Counted from the stretch's first letter, positions 23,345 through 31,992 are shown. The stretch: 41,242 nucleotides of DNA from ZC4RG19 sp036279475 (GCA_036279475.1 DASUJB010000036.1:1-41242), one strand, 5' to 3'. Program-made: numbers and translations. Notes: generated from the sequence alone by a model not told the origin.

Positions 23345-25233
23345 GCGGGCCCTCACCCTCGCAGGACGCGAGCGCGGCCGACGGCGGGGCCCGGGACGTC
23401 CCGACGCCGCGGCGGCCGGGACCCCGCCACGGCGGCGTCGGCGTCCCCGTCGAGCGCAGCGAGCACTTCGGCCGGTCGACGCGCCGGCTGCTGGCCATGC
23501 TGCGGCCCGAGCGCGCCCGCCTCCTGGCCGTGGTGGGCCTGACCGTGACCGGTGTGGCGCTCGCCGTGCTGGGGCCCCGCATCCTCGGCCACGCCACCGA
23601 CATCATCTTCGACGGCTTGCTCCACGGCGGGCCGGGGGCGATCGACTTCCGCTCCCTGCACGGCACGCTCCTCGGGGTGGTGCTGCTCTACGTGGGCGCG
23701 GCGTCCTTCCAGTACGTGCAGGCCTACATCCTGGCCGGGGTCGTCCAGCGGACCATGTACGGGCTGCGCGAGCGGGTGGAGGCGAAGCTCCACCGGCTCC
23801 CGCTGTCCTACGTCGATCGCCAGTCCCGAGGCGACCTGCTCAGCCGGGTCACCAACGACATCGACAACCTGGCCCAGAGCCTCCAGCAGACCCTGAGCCA
23901 GATGCTGAACGCCACGCTCACGCTGGTGGGCACCCTGGTGATGATGTTCGTCGTCTCGTGGCTGCTGGCCCTCGTGGCGCTGGTCACGGTGCCCCTGGCG
24001 CTCGCCACGATCCGGTTCATCGCCCGGCGGTCGCGCCCGCGGTTCATCGCCCAGTGGCGGCACACCGGCGCCCTCGACGCCCTCGTCGAGGAGACCTTCA
24101 CCGGTCACGCCGTGGTCAAGGCGTTCGGCCGCCAGCGCGACGTGGAGGAGCGGTTCCGGCAGACCAACGAACGGCTCCACGACGCCGCCTTCGGCGCCCA
24201 GTTCATCTCCGGCTCCATCCAGCCGGCCATGATGATGCTCGGCAACCTCAACTTCGTGCTGATCGCCGTGGTCGGCGGGGTCCAGGTGGCCTCGGGGGCA
24301 CTGACGCTGGGCGGCGTGCAGGCGTTCATCCAGTACTCCCGCCAGTTCACCCAGCCGCTCACCCAGATCGCGGCCATGGTCAACGTGGCCCAGTCGGGGG
24401 TGGCGTCGGCAGAGCGCATCTTCGAGCTCCTCGACGCCCCCGAGCAGTCCTCCGACCGCCACGCTCGTGCCCTGCCCGAGCCGGTGCGGGGCCGGGTCGA
24501 GCTCGAGCACGTCTCGTTCTCCTACGACCCGTCGCGCCCGCTCATCACCGACCTGTCCCTGGTGGCCGAACCGGGCCGGACGGTCGCCATCGTCGGCCCC
24601 ACCGGCGCGGGCAAGACCACGCTGGTGAACCTGCTCATGCGGTTCTACGAGGTGGACGCCGGGCGCATCACCCTCGACGGGGTCGACATCGCCGAGGTCG
24701 CCCGGGCCGACCTGCGGTCGCACCTGGGCATGGTGCTGCAGGACACGTGGTTGTTCAGCGGCACCATCCGCGACAACATCGCCTACGGCGACCCCGACGC
24801 CAGCGACGAGCAGATCCGCGCCGCGGCCGAGGCCACCTACGTCGACCGGTTCGTGCACTCGCTGCCCGACGGCTACGACACGGTGGTCGGCGACGAGGAG
24901 GGCTCGGTCAGCGCCGGCGAGAAGCAGCTCCTCACCATCGCCCGGGCCTTCCTGTCCGACCCCGCCGTCCTCATCCTGGACGAGGCCACCAGCTCGGTCG
25001 ACACGCGCACCGAGGTCATGATCCAGCAGGCCATGGCCGCCCTGCGCTCCGACCGCACCAGCTTCGTGATCGCCCACCGCCTCTCCACGATCCGGGACGC
25101 CGACGTCATCGTGGTGATGGAGGACGGGGCGATCGTGGAGCAGGGCGACCACGAGGCGCTCCTGGCCGCCGGCGGCGCCTACGCCCGCCTCTACAACGCC
25201 CAGTTCGCCGCCCCCGCCAGCGAGGTGGCGTGA
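23341..25233 (+). CDS. ABC exporter half-transporter with the catalytic ATPase site
   Basis: A 630-aa ABC exporter subunit, GTG 23341 overlapping the upstream stop (GTGA). It carries a roughly 45-residue polar Pro/Gly-rich N-terminal extension before TM1, then the six-TM domain and ATPase: Walker A GPTGAGKTT, Q-loop LQDTWLF, signature SVSAGEKQLL in place of LSGGQ, canonical Walker B LILDEATSSVD (Asp547, Glu548) and H-loop VIAHRLST. The intact Walker B and His here complement the defective ones of the first subunit, and the first subunit's LSGGQ complements this one's altered signature. No regulator or substrate clue lies in the operon. Confidence 0.93.
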   Translation: MSGPSPSQDASAADGGARDVPTPRRPGPRHGGVGVPVERSEHFGRSTRRLLAMLRPERARLLAVVGLTVTGVALAVLGPRILGHATDIIFDGLLHGGPGAIDFRSLHGTLLGVVLLYVGAASFQYVQAYILAGVVQRTMYGLRERVEAKLHRLPLSYVDRQSRGDLLSRVTNDIDNLAQSLQQTLSQMLNATLTLVGTLVMMFVVSWLLALVALVTVPLALATIRFIARRSRPRFIAQWRHTGALDALVEETFTGHAVVKAFGRQRDVEERFRQTNERLHDAAFGAQFISGSIQPAMMMLGNLNFVLIAVVGGVQVASGALTLGGVQAFIQYSRQFTQPLTQIAAMVNVAQSGVASAERIFELLDAPEQSSDRHARALPEPVRGRVELEHVSFSYDPSRPLITDLSLVAEPGRTVAIVGPTGAGKTTLVNLLMRFYEVDAGRITLDGVDIAEVARADLRSHLGMVLQDTWLFSGTIRDNIAYGDPDASDEQIRAAAEATYVDRFVHSLPDGYDTVVGDEEGSVSAGEKQLLTIARAFLSDPAVLILDEATSSVDTRTEVMIQQAMAALRSDRTSFVIAHRLSTIRDADVIVVMEDGAIVEQGDHEALLAAGGAYARLYNAQFAAPASEVA

Positions 25234-25262
25234 GCGGGGCCGCGCCCCCCACGAGGGCCGCG

Positions 25263-25303
25263 GGCCGGCGCCAGGGGAGGCGACGCGCAGGTGGTCGCCG
25301 GCC
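25263..25303. terminator. Possible weak hairpin between ABC genes and AraC-DinB gene
   Basis: GGCCGGCG (25263-25270) pairs with CGCCGGCC (25296-25303), but the loop is 25 bases and no T-tract follows. It lies in the gap between convergent genes, which is the only other support. Confidence 0.2.
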
Positions 25304-25305
25304 GG

Positions 25306-26250
25306 TCAGGTGCCGTCGACGTCGAGGTCGGCCCCCGCCGCCTGGCGCCCACGCAGCCAGTCGATGGGATCCCCGTCGTCGACGTCGTGGCCGGCGCCGC
25401 GCAGCAGCACCCGGACGACCTGGCGCCGGAAGGCGGCGTAGGTGACCACGTGGGCGACGACGGCGCCGACGACGAAGCTCTCCGGCGGGTCGCAGAGGGC
25501 GTCGATCATGCGATCGTCCCAGGCCCGCCGGCGGTCGATGTCGCGCACCACTGCCAGCCAGCGGGGAGCGACGGCGTCGTGGCGCTCCAGCAGCGCGGCA
25601 GCGCTGGCGTCCTCGTCGCGCTCGGGCAGGTCGGTGCCCTCGATGGCGGCCACCCACACCTCCTTGGTCCACACGTGGTTCTCCAGCACCGCCGCGATCG
25701 ACTCCTCGGGGCCGTGCCAGGAGAGCAGGGTGGTGCCCGGCATCCGGACGGCCCGGTAGTCGGCGTCGGGGAGGCCCTTGGCCAGCTCGATCAGGTGACG
25801 GGTGTCGTCGAGGTCGTGGGCGACGAGGTGCTCGGCCAGTGGGTTCATGGGACGCTCCGCGGTGTGGACCCACAGCGACGTGGGCGGGTGGAAGTGGATG
25901 CCGTTGGGCGCTGGCAGGCGGTGGCCCGACGACGGGGCGCTGGGGACGTGCCCGAACGCCCGGGCAAACGCCCTGCTGAAGCCGTCGACCGACTGGTAGC
26001 CGGCGGCGAACGCCGCGTCGGTGACCGAGCTGCCCCCGCCGAGCTGCCACGCAGCCCGCTCCAGCAGCAGCCGGCGACGCATGGACACCGGGGGCTCGCC
26101 GGTCGCCCGCCGGAGGGCACGGGCGAAGTGGAACGGTGACGACGCGGCGGAGCCGGCCATGTCGCTCAACGTCCTGGCGCCACCGTCTTCGGTGCCGTCG
26201 AGCACCGCGTCGAGGAGCTCCTTCAGCCGATCGCGTCCACCGCCGGGCAC
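25306..26250 (-). CDS. AraC-type HTH fused to a DinB-like domain
   Basis: A 314-aa protein with an AraC DNA-binding region at the N-terminus (about 5-105: LSDMAGSAASSPFHFARALRR as first HTH, VTDAAFAAGYQSVDGFSRAFARAFG as second, quoted in parts). A C-terminal DinB/YfiT-like four-helix region follows (about 130-310), with His residues at LVAHDLDDTRHLIELAKGL, ENHVWTKEVW and AVVAHVVTYAAFRRQ that could bind metal. GTG 26250 is the only start that includes the full HTH. DinB-like domains bind metals and act in thiol-transfer or damage-response proteins. It may sense a small thiol-reactive ligand; its target is unknown. The neighbouring ABC exporter, convergent with it, is one candidate. Confidence 0.85.
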   Translation of the reverse strand: MPGGGRDRLKELLDAVLDGTEDGGARTLSDMAGSAASSPFHFARALRRATGEPPVSMRRRLLLERAAWQLGGGSSVTDAAFAAGYQSVDGFSRAFARAFGHVPSAPSSGHRLPAPNGIHFHPPTSLWVHTAERPMNPLAEHLVAHDLDDTRHLIELAKGLPDADYRAVRMPGTTLLSWHGPEESIAAVLENHVWTKEVWVAAIEGTDLPERDEDASAAALLERHDAVAPRWLAVVRDIDRRRAWDDRMIDALCDPPESFVVGAVVAHVVTYAAFRRQVVRVLLRGAGHDVDDGDPIDWLRGRQAAGADLDVDGT

Positions 26251-26335
26251 GCGCCCAGTCTGCGCCGAGCGCCACCCCCCTGGCCCGACCGGTCTTGCTC
26301 GACGCCGTCGCCGCCCCGCAGGCCTCCCCGCCGCG

Positions 26336-27100
26336 TCAGCCCGACCCCGGCACCGGCCGGTCGGGTGGTCGACTCCGGTCCCACAGCTGCACGAACTGGC
26401 TGACCCAGTAGGCGTACCAGTACGCGCTGGTCCGCCGGGTCAGCTCGACGTGCATCCGGCGCCCCGTCGACTCGTTCCGCAACCCGTGGAACTCGACGAT
26501 CGCCGTCCCGTCGCCCGATCCGGGGTCGACGATGAACAGGCTGAACCCGGGGTTGAACGGCGCCAGGCGGTGCTCGAACGTGCCGGCGACGTCCCAGCCC
26601 GCCATCGATGCCAGGCGCCGGGACGTCGCGGCCAGGGCGTCGGGGAGCTCGATGTTGGGGAAGTCGGTCGCAGCGTCGAGCTGGCTGGCCGCGATCGCCA
26701 CGGCGGGGCGCTGCTCGGGGTCGAGGACGACCACCCGGACCACCCCGTCGGGCTTGCCCAGCACGCCCGACCGCAAGGCGTCGATGAAGTCCTCCGACAG
26801 GAGGTTCACCGCCGAGGGCCCGTACACCCACACCTCGCGGGCGCCCCGCACCCGTGAGCGGACGGGCACGTCCACGAAGGCGTCACGCGTGCTCAGCAGG
26901 GAGTCGGGATCGGCGATGTGGTCCGGGGCCGCGATCTGGTAGGTCAGGAGGCCGAGGGCCGCCAGCACCACCGACCATCGCAGCCCCTCGGGTACCAGGT
27001 CGCCCACCAGCGAGAGGAGGGCGACCACGACGCTGGCACCCGCCACGACGTAGACGTCGACGTGCCGCCGCTCCCGCAGGTCCCGACCGATCCTGTGCAC
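26336..27100 (-). CDS. Unrecognised protein: two N-terminal TM helices plus soluble domain
   Basis: A 254-aa protein. GTG 27100 is chosen because the hydrophobic region starts shortly after; the open frame further up is low-complexity. Two TM helices (about 16-36 and 41-58, VYVVAGASVVVALLSLVG and RWSVVLAALGLLTYQIA) are separated by a very short loop, so most of the protein is on one side, probably the cytoplasm. The soluble part has alternating strands and helices (REVWVYGPSAVNLL, VVRVVVLDPEQRPA, FSLFIVDPGSGDGTAIVEFHG) like phospholipase-D-type or nucleotide-sensing folds, but no HxK motif is present. I do not recognise the family. It stands alone on the minus strand. Confidence 0.6.
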   Translation of the reverse strand: MHRIGRDLRERRHVDVYVVAGASVVVALLSLVGDLVPEGLRWSVVLAALGLLTYQIAAPDHIADPDSLLSTRDAFVDVPVRSRVRGAREVWVYGPSAVNLLSEDFIDALRSGVLGKPDGVVRVVVLDPEQRPAVAIAASQLDAATDFPNIELPDALAATSRRLASMAGWDVAGTFEHRLAPFNPGFSLFIVDPGSGDGTAIVEFHGLRNESTGRRMHVELTRRTSAYWYAYWVSQFVQLWDRSRPPDRPVPGSG

Positions 27101-27204
27101 GTACCCCGTTCCCCTCGGCCGTCGTCGCACGAGGGAGCGCACGCCGCCACGGGCGGGGCCCGCTTCGGTCGACCGCTCCTCTCCGCCGGCGTCAAGACGA
27201 CCCT

Positions 27205-27228
27205 CTCTCGACCTCTCGACCTCTCGAC
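27205..27228. repeat. 8-bp tandem repeat, three copies
   Basis: CTCTCGAC occurs three times head to tail at 27205-27228, in the gap upstream of the two-TM gene on the minus strand. A GACGCGAG follows that partly mirrors it. Function unknown. Confidence 0.7.
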
Positions 27229-27331
27229 GCGAGGGCGGCGGGGGCAGAGCGTACCGGCAGCCGGCAGGGCCGGCGGCTGACGAGTGACGGGCGTGGTCGC
27301 CGTGGCCGGAGGTGGGGAGCACGATGAGGGG

Positions 27332-27490
27332 ATGGACGGCGGGACGAGCGACCTCCGGGCATGGGATCGGCGGACGGCGGCCCTGCTCGAGCGGGGCCTC
27401 GTCGGCGCCGAGCTTGGCGACCCGGAGGCTGCGCTCGCAGACCTGGACAACGCCGAGCGCTGGAGCCGGGCGTCGCCGACCGGCCTGACG
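27332..27490 (+). pseudogene. Possible remnant of a small TPR-like coding region
   Basis: From ATG 27332 about 50 codons end almost always in G or C and read like an amphipathic helical repeat (RTAALLERGLVGAELGDPEA, then ADLDNAERWSRA). After about 27480 codon bias and sequence character decay into Pro/Gly/Arg-rich text and the frame runs into the antisense of the MarR gene. It may be a gene fragment or chance. Nothing else is supported in the gap 27101-27639. Confidence 0.25.
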
Positions 27491-27639
27491 TCGCCGGCGC
27501 CCGGGCACGGGCCCGCCAGAGGATGGGCTCCCGGGGCTGACACGGCAGCACCCGGGGGGCGGGGGCCGTGCCGGGGGTGCCACTGCCGGCTCAGGCGCCC
27601 GGCACCGCTCCCCGCATCCGGGCGCGTCCGTCGAGCAGC

Positions 27640-28113
27640 TCAGGGACCTACGCGCGCTTCGAGGCGGGTGGCGAGCTCCCCGAGGAAGGCGGCGATCCGC
27701 TCGATGTCCTCGTCCGGCTGGTCGGCGAGCAGCTCGGCGAAGACCTCGCGCCGTGCTCGGCGATGCGCCGCCAGGACGGTGCGCCCAGCGTCCTCGATGG
27801 CGATCAAGCATGCCCGACGGTCGGTCGGGTGAGGGTGGCGGGAGACGAAGCCGGCATCCTCGAGCCCCTGGACCTGGCGACTCACCGTCGACACGTCGAC
27901 GCTGAGCTCCTCGGCGAGCTGACCGATCCGACGCTGCTCCGTCCCGAGGCGGGCCAGGAGCAGGAAAGCGGAGCGGTCCAGGGGGGTGCCGGCGTGCCGG
28001 GCCACGTGGTCGGAGAACCGCGGCAGGGAACCCTGGCGGCACAGGCGGCCGAGGGCCTCGGTCAACTCGTCGACGGCCCGGCCGCCTTCCCCCGTGGTCG
28101 TTTCCCGCATCAT
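27640..28113 (-). CDS. MarR-family transcriptional regulator
   Basis: A 157-aa winged-helix regulator. The DNA-binding core reads RIGQLAEELSVDVSTVSRQVQGLEDAGFVSR, then the wing HPHPTDRRACLIAIEDAG (quoted in parts), which is the MarR DxR motif. N- and C-terminal helices would dimerise. The start is one of two adjacent ATGs, at 28113 or 28110. It is divergent from the DHA2 exporter with a 72-base shared promoter and is most likely its repressor, released by a drug-like ligand. Confidence 0.92.
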   Translation of the reverse strand: MMRETTTGEGGRAVDELTEALGRLCRQGSLPRFSDHVARHAGTPLDRSAFLLLARLGTEQRRIGQLAEELSVDVSTVSRQVQGLEDAGFVSRHPHPTDRRACLIAIEDAGRTVLAAHRRARREVFAELLADQPDEDIERIAAFLGELATRLEARVGP

Positions 28114-28117
28114 TGCG

Positions 28118-28128
28118 TGTATCGTACA
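28118..28128. promoter_or_regulatory. Candidate MarR operator
   Basis: TGTATCGTACA at 28118-28128 is a perfect inverted repeat (TGTA/TACA) around 3 bases and is flanked by TTGCG on one side and ACG on the other. It begins 5 bases before the MarR gene start (28113, reading left) and lies 58 bases before the exporter start. The A/T-rich patch contrasts with its surroundings. Position and symmetry suggest autoregulation plus control of the exporter. Confidence 0.6.
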
Positions 28129-28185
28129 ACGACTTCCCCGTCCGGCGGGATCGCACAGGGAGAGCGGTTCGATGAGGAGACAACG

Positions 28186-29898
28186 ATGACGGCAGACGGA
28201 GCGACGGCGGCTCCGACCGTCGGCTTGAGCCATCGGCAGATCCAGGTCGTGTTCGTCGGGTTGATGCTGGGCATGCTGCTGGCTGCCCTCGACCAGACGA
28301 TCGTGGCGACGGCGCTGCCCACCATCGTCGGCGAGCTGGGCGGCCAGGACAAGCTGGCCTGGGTCGTCACGTCGTACCTGCTCACCTCGACGGCCTCCAC
28401 GCCGTTGTGGGGCAAGATCTCTGACCTCTACGGTCGCAAGTCGCTGTTCCAGGCGGCGATCGCCACGTTCCTCGTCGGCTCGGTCCTCATCGGGCTGTCC
28501 CAGAACATCGGCACGCTGATCGGCTTCCGAGCCGTGCAGGGCCTCGGCGCCGGTGGGTTGATGTCCCTGGCCCAGGCCATCATCGGCGACATCGTGTCGC
28601 CCCGGGAGCGCGGCCGGTACCAGGGCTACATGGGCTCGGTGTTTGCCGTGTCGAGCGTCGCCGGCCCGTTGCTGGGCGGCTTCTTCGTCGACCACCTGTC
28701 CTGGCGGTGGTGCTTCTACGTCAACCTGCCCATCGGCCTCGTCGCCCTGGTGGTCACCACGTCCGTGCTCAACCTGCCGTTCACCCGGCACGAGCACCGG
28801 GTCGATTACCTGGGCGCCTCGCTGCTGGTGGCGGCGGTGACACCGATCCTGCTGTTCCTGGAGTGGGGCGGCCGCGAGTACGAGTGGGGGTCGCCGACGA
28901 TCATCGGCCTCGCCGCCGTCGGCGCGGTGATGACCGTCATGTTCCTGTGGCGGGAGAGCCGGGCCGAGGAGCCCATCGTCCCGCTCCGCCTGTTCCGCAA
29001 CGACGTCTTCTCGGTCGCCAGCGGTGCCAGCTTCATCATCGGCGCGGCGATGTTCGGCGCCATCATCTTCATGCCGCAGTACATGCAGATCGTGCGGGGC
29101 CACAGCCCCACCGAATCGGGCCTGATGATGCTGCCGATGATGGTGGGCCTGATGCTGACGTCGATCTCGTCAGGCCGGTACATCGCCCGGACGGGCCGCT
29201 ACAAGCGGTTCCCCATCGTCGGCATGAGCATCATGACGGTGGGCCTGTACCTGCTGTCCTTCCTCGACACCGACACCGGGTTCCTCCAGCAGAGCGCGTC
29301 GATCTTCGTGGTGGGCTTCGGCATCGGCATGGTCATGCAGGTCCTGGTGCTGGCCACCCAGAACGCCGTCGACCAGCGCGACCTGGGGACGGCGACGGCG
29401 ACCGTCACCTTCTTCCGGTCGATGGGCGGCGCCATGGGCGTCGCCATCTTCGGCGCCATCCAGAACAACCGGCTCGACCACCACATCCCCCGCCTCCTCG
29501 CCGAGCGGCTCCCCGCCGGTGCCCGCGACCAGATCGGCCCGGCGACGGGCGACCTGTCCAAGCTCCTGGGCTCGCCCGAGGCCATCCGGGACCTGAGCAC
29601 CCGGTTCCCCGGCCCCGTCGGCCAGGCGCTCCAGAGCTCGGTCATCGACGGCTTCGCCAGCGCCCTGCACGTGGTGTTCCTCACCGCCATCCCCCTGGCC
29701 CTCTGCGGGCTGGTGGTCGTGATGTTCCTCCGCGAGCGGGAGCTGCGGTCGTCCGCCCACATCGGCACCGGCCCGGCGGTCGGCGACGACCTCACCACCG
29801 AGCTCCAGACCCTGGACGCCGACCGTCCGGCGCCCCGGGCGGTGCCCACCGACGGCCGCGGGGACGCGGAGGTCGACCGCAGCGCGACGGGCAGCTGA
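28186..29898 (+). CDS. DHA2-family multidrug MFS exporter (14 TM)
   Basis: A 570-aa EmrB/QacA-type proton-coupled drug exporter. Family motifs are GMLLAALDQTIVATALPTI in TM1, WVVTSYLL, GKISDLYGRK in loop 2-3, RAVQGLGAGGL, and SVAGPLLGGFFVDHLSWRWCF (motif C, quoted in parts). Hydrophobic segments continue to about residue 510, followed by a polar tail. ATG 28186 follows GAGGAG at 28173-28178. It is divergent from the MarR gene. Substrates are unknown; family members export lipophilic cations and antibiotics. Confidence 0.93.
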   Translation: MTADGATAAPTVGLSHRQIQVVFVGLMLGMLLAALDQTIVATALPTIVGELGGQDKLAWVVTSYLLTSTASTPLWGKISDLYGRKSLFQAAIATFLVGSVLIGLSQNIGTLIGFRAVQGLGAGGLMSLAQAIIGDIVSPRERGRYQGYMGSVFAVSSVAGPLLGGFFVDHLSWRWCFYVNLPIGLVALVVTTSVLNLPFTRHEHRVDYLGASLLVAAVTPILLFLEWGGREYEWGSPTIIGLAAVGAVMTVMFLWRESRAEEPIVPLRLFRNDVFSVASGASFIIGAAMFGAIIFMPQYMQIVRGHSPTESGLMMLPMMVGLMLTSISSGRYIARTGRYKRFPIVGMSIMTVGLYLLSFLDTDTGFLQQSASIFVVGFGIGMVMQVLVLATQNAVDQRDLGTATATVTFFRSMGGAMGVAIFGAIQNNRLDHHIPRLLAERLPAGARDQIGPATGDLSKLLGSPEAIRDLSTRFPGPVGQALQSSVIDGFASALHVVFLTAIPLALCGLVVVMFLRERELRSSAHIGTGPAVGDDLTTELQTLDADRPAPRAVPTDGRGDAEVDRSATGS

Positions 29899-30102
29899 CG
29901 CCGCCGGGCACGCACCCACGAGGCATCCACGAGCAGGCCGGGGTGGCGACCTCGGCGCCGACGCCGTCGGAGCGCCAGATGTTCACCACCACTTCAGGCG
30001 GGTCACCACCGCTCGACGGACTCCCGTCAGGGCACCGGTCTACGAACGTCACACCTGGGCAGGGCGCCCAGCGTCGTGCCGACCGGAAGGGACCCCTCAC
30101 CC

Positions 30103-31479
30103 ATGTCGAACCTGTTGCGCCGGCTCCTCGCCGGCAGCGCGGTGGCGGCCACCGCCCTCGCCGCTCCTCCCGTGGCGGCCGCGGGCGGCGTCCGCTTCGC
30201 CGACTTCACACCCCTCGCCGCGTCGTCCGGTCCGACGACCGACGAGGCCCGGCCCATCACCTTCGGCAACCCACACCTCGAGCAGCGGTCGATCGCGTCG
30301 GTCGACGAGCAGCTGGCGGGAGGCGAGCCGAACACCGGCGCCTGGGACATGAACACGATCAACGAGACCGGTCCCCACCGGGGCCGCTACCTGTTCACAC
30401 CGTTCGAGAGCGGTCGGTCCGGCATCCAGCGCACGGACCTCACGAACGACGAGACCGAGACGCTCTTCATCAGCCCCCAGCCTGGGGACCACGTGCGGTG
30501 GGACGCGTCGTACTGGACGCCGTGGGGCACCTACCTCACCGCCGAGGAGGAGTGGTGCACCGCACCCGGCGGCTGCACGACGAACCCCTACGGACGGCTC
30601 TTCGAGCTCACGAACCCGTCGACGGCAGACTCGGTCACCGAGGAGGGCGGCGAGGTGGCCGACCTCCGGCACCGCAACGTGATCCCGCGGGTGTCGCACG
30701 AGGGCGTGCAGTTCGACGCCGACCTCAACATGTACTTCATCGACGAGCTCAACGGCGGCAGCCTCTACCGGTACACGCCCGTCGCGAGCCGGGGTGAGAT
30801 CAGCTCGGGGCGTGCCGGCTACTTCGATGCCGGCCGGACGTCGGTGCTGCGGGTCGGCGACGGCACCACGCCGAACGCCACGGGCCGCTACACCTGGGTA
30901 CCTCTCACCGACGAGCAGGGGAGCCCGCTGCCGGGCGCGCTCACCGTCACCGACCCGAACGGGATCACCTCGCTGGACGGCCGCAACACCACCGACCTCC
31001 CGCAGTTCAAGGGCACCGACTACCAGCGCCCGGAGGACCTGCAGGTCCAGGTCAGCCAGGGCGTCGAGCGCCTGTACGTCACCACGACCACGACGAGCCA
31101 GGTCTACGTCCTCGACCTCGGGGCCTGGACGATCGACGTCTTCGCCGACAACGGCACCACGGACCTCGCCACGGGCGACGCGGTGGGCAGTGGTCTGGCC
31201 AACCCGGACAACCTGGCCCTCGACCACGACGGCAACGTGTACGTCGTCGAGGACCGCAGCGGCGGCGTGGACGACGACATCTGGTTCGCCCGCGATCTCA
31301 ACGTCGACGGCGATCTCGCCGACGCCGGCGAGGGTCTCGGCCGCTGGGCGTCGAACGGCACACCGGGCTCCGAGCTCACCGGTCTCTACTTCGATCCCAC
31401 CGACAACCGGCGGGCGTGGGTGAACATCCAGCACCCGGACAGCGGCAACGACCGGGTCATCGAGATCACCAGCCCCTAG
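30103..31479 (+). CDS. Secreted PhoX/DUF839-family protein
   Basis: A 458-aa protein with an N-terminal signal (MSNLLRRLLAGSAVAATA) ending near AAAGG; the RR pair makes Tat export possible, as in PhoX phosphatases, but the motif is weak. The body shows beta-propeller repeats typical of DUF839/PhoX: EGVQFDADLNMYFIDELNGG, LYVTTTTTSQVYVLDL, NPDNLALDHDGNVYVVED and TGLYFDPTDNRRAWVNIQH (quoted in parts). ATG 30103 has GGAAGGGA upstream. PhoX enzymes use Fe and Ca to release phosphate from esters; whether this shorter relative keeps activity is not clear. It stands alone; the 204-base gap before it shows nothing definite. Confidence 0.75.
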   Translation: MSNLLRRLLAGSAVAATALAAPPVAAAGGVRFADFTPLAASSGPTTDEARPITFGNPHLEQRSIASVDEQLAGGEPNTGAWDMNTINETGPHRGRYLFTPFESGRSGIQRTDLTNDETETLFISPQPGDHVRWDASYWTPWGTYLTAEEEWCTAPGGCTTNPYGRLFELTNPSTADSVTEEGGEVADLRHRNVIPRVSHEGVQFDADLNMYFIDELNGGSLYRYTPVASRGEISSGRAGYFDAGRTSVLRVGDGTTPNATGRYTWVPLTDEQGSPLPGALTVTDPNGITSLDGRNTTDLPQFKGTDYQRPEDLQVQVSQGVERLYVTTTTTSQVYVLDLGAWTIDVFADNGTTDLATGDAVGSGLANPDNLALDHDGNVYVVEDRSGGVDDDIWFARDLNVDGDLADAGEGLGRWASNGTPGSELTGLYFDPTDNRRAWVNIQHPDSGNDRVIEITSP

Positions 31480-31503
31480 CGCGCCCACGGTGGGCGACGC
31501 GAT

Positions 31504-31532
31504 GCCGGGCCGGCCTGTCGGGGGCCGGCCCG
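31504..31532. terminator. Strong bidirectional hairpin between PhoX-like gene and arsC
   Basis: CCGGGCCGGCC (31504-31514) pairs perfectly with GGCCGGCCCGG (31522-31532) around a 7-base loop. A 12-bp palindrome GGTCCGCGGACC (31531-31542) overlaps its end. It lies in the 93-base gap between convergent stops at 31479 and 31573, the expected place for a shared terminator. No T-tract is present, as is common in high-GC actinobacteria. Confidence 0.65.
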
Positions 31533-31572
31533 GTCCGCGGACCAGCGAGCGCCAGGGGACCGGACCGGGGCG

Positions 31573-31992
31573 TCAGGGAACCGGACCGGCCGCGTCGAGG
31601 AGCTCGGCGACGAGCACCCGGGCACGGCGGTCGATCTCGTCGACGATGGGTCGGACATCGTCCACGTCCTTGCCGGCCGGGTCGGCGATCTCCCAGTCGA
31701 GGTAGCGCCGGCCGGGGAGGACGGGGCAGGCGTCACCGCAGCCCATGGTGATGATGACGTCGGCGGCACGGGCCGCCTCGCCGGTGAGGGGCTTGGGGAA
31801 CTCCTTGGACACGTCGAGGCCCCGCTCGGCGAGGACCTGCGCGATGGCAGGGTTGACGTGATCGCCGGGGGCGGAGCCGGCGGAGCGGACGGTCAACCGG
31901 CCGGCGCCGTGGTGGTCGAGCAGGACGCGCGCGGCCACGGAGCGGCCGGCGTTGTGGGTGCACACGACGAGGATCTCGGAGATGTCGGCCAT
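31573..31992 (-). CDS. arsC: Arsenate reductase, low-molecular-weight phosphatase type
   Basis: A 139-aa ArsC of the LMW-PTP fold. The oxyanion loop is CTHNAGRS (Cys11 to Ser18), with Cys85 and Cys89 in MGCGDACP available for the disulfide relay and Asp104 in IADP as acid. It reduces arsenate to arsenite, which the adjacent Acr3 then exports. ATG 31992 follows GAAGGAGC on the minus strand. It is the last gene of a minus-strand set arsI, acr3, arsC with a 212-base gap to acr3. The electron donor (thioredoxin or mycothiol) cannot be told. Confidence 0.92.
   Translation of the reverse strand: MADISEILVVCTHNAGRSVAARVLLDHHGAGRLTVRSAGSAPGDHVNPAIAQVLAERGLDVSKEFPKPLTGEAARAADVIITMGCGDACPVLPGRRYLDWEIADPAGKDVDDVRPIVDEIDRRARVLVAELLDAAGPVP

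Noticed and set aside
20375..23356. 993-codon open frame on the minus strand across the YceI, HxlR and first ABC genes
   Set aside because: Only its last 186 codons (from 20935) are the YceI gene; the rest is antisense to clear HxlR and ABC transporter genes and is open only because of high GC.
27192..27551. Minus-strand ORFs in the gap between the two-TM gene and marR
   Set aside because: Composition is low-complexity Arg/Pro/Ala without ribosome binding sites or family similarity.
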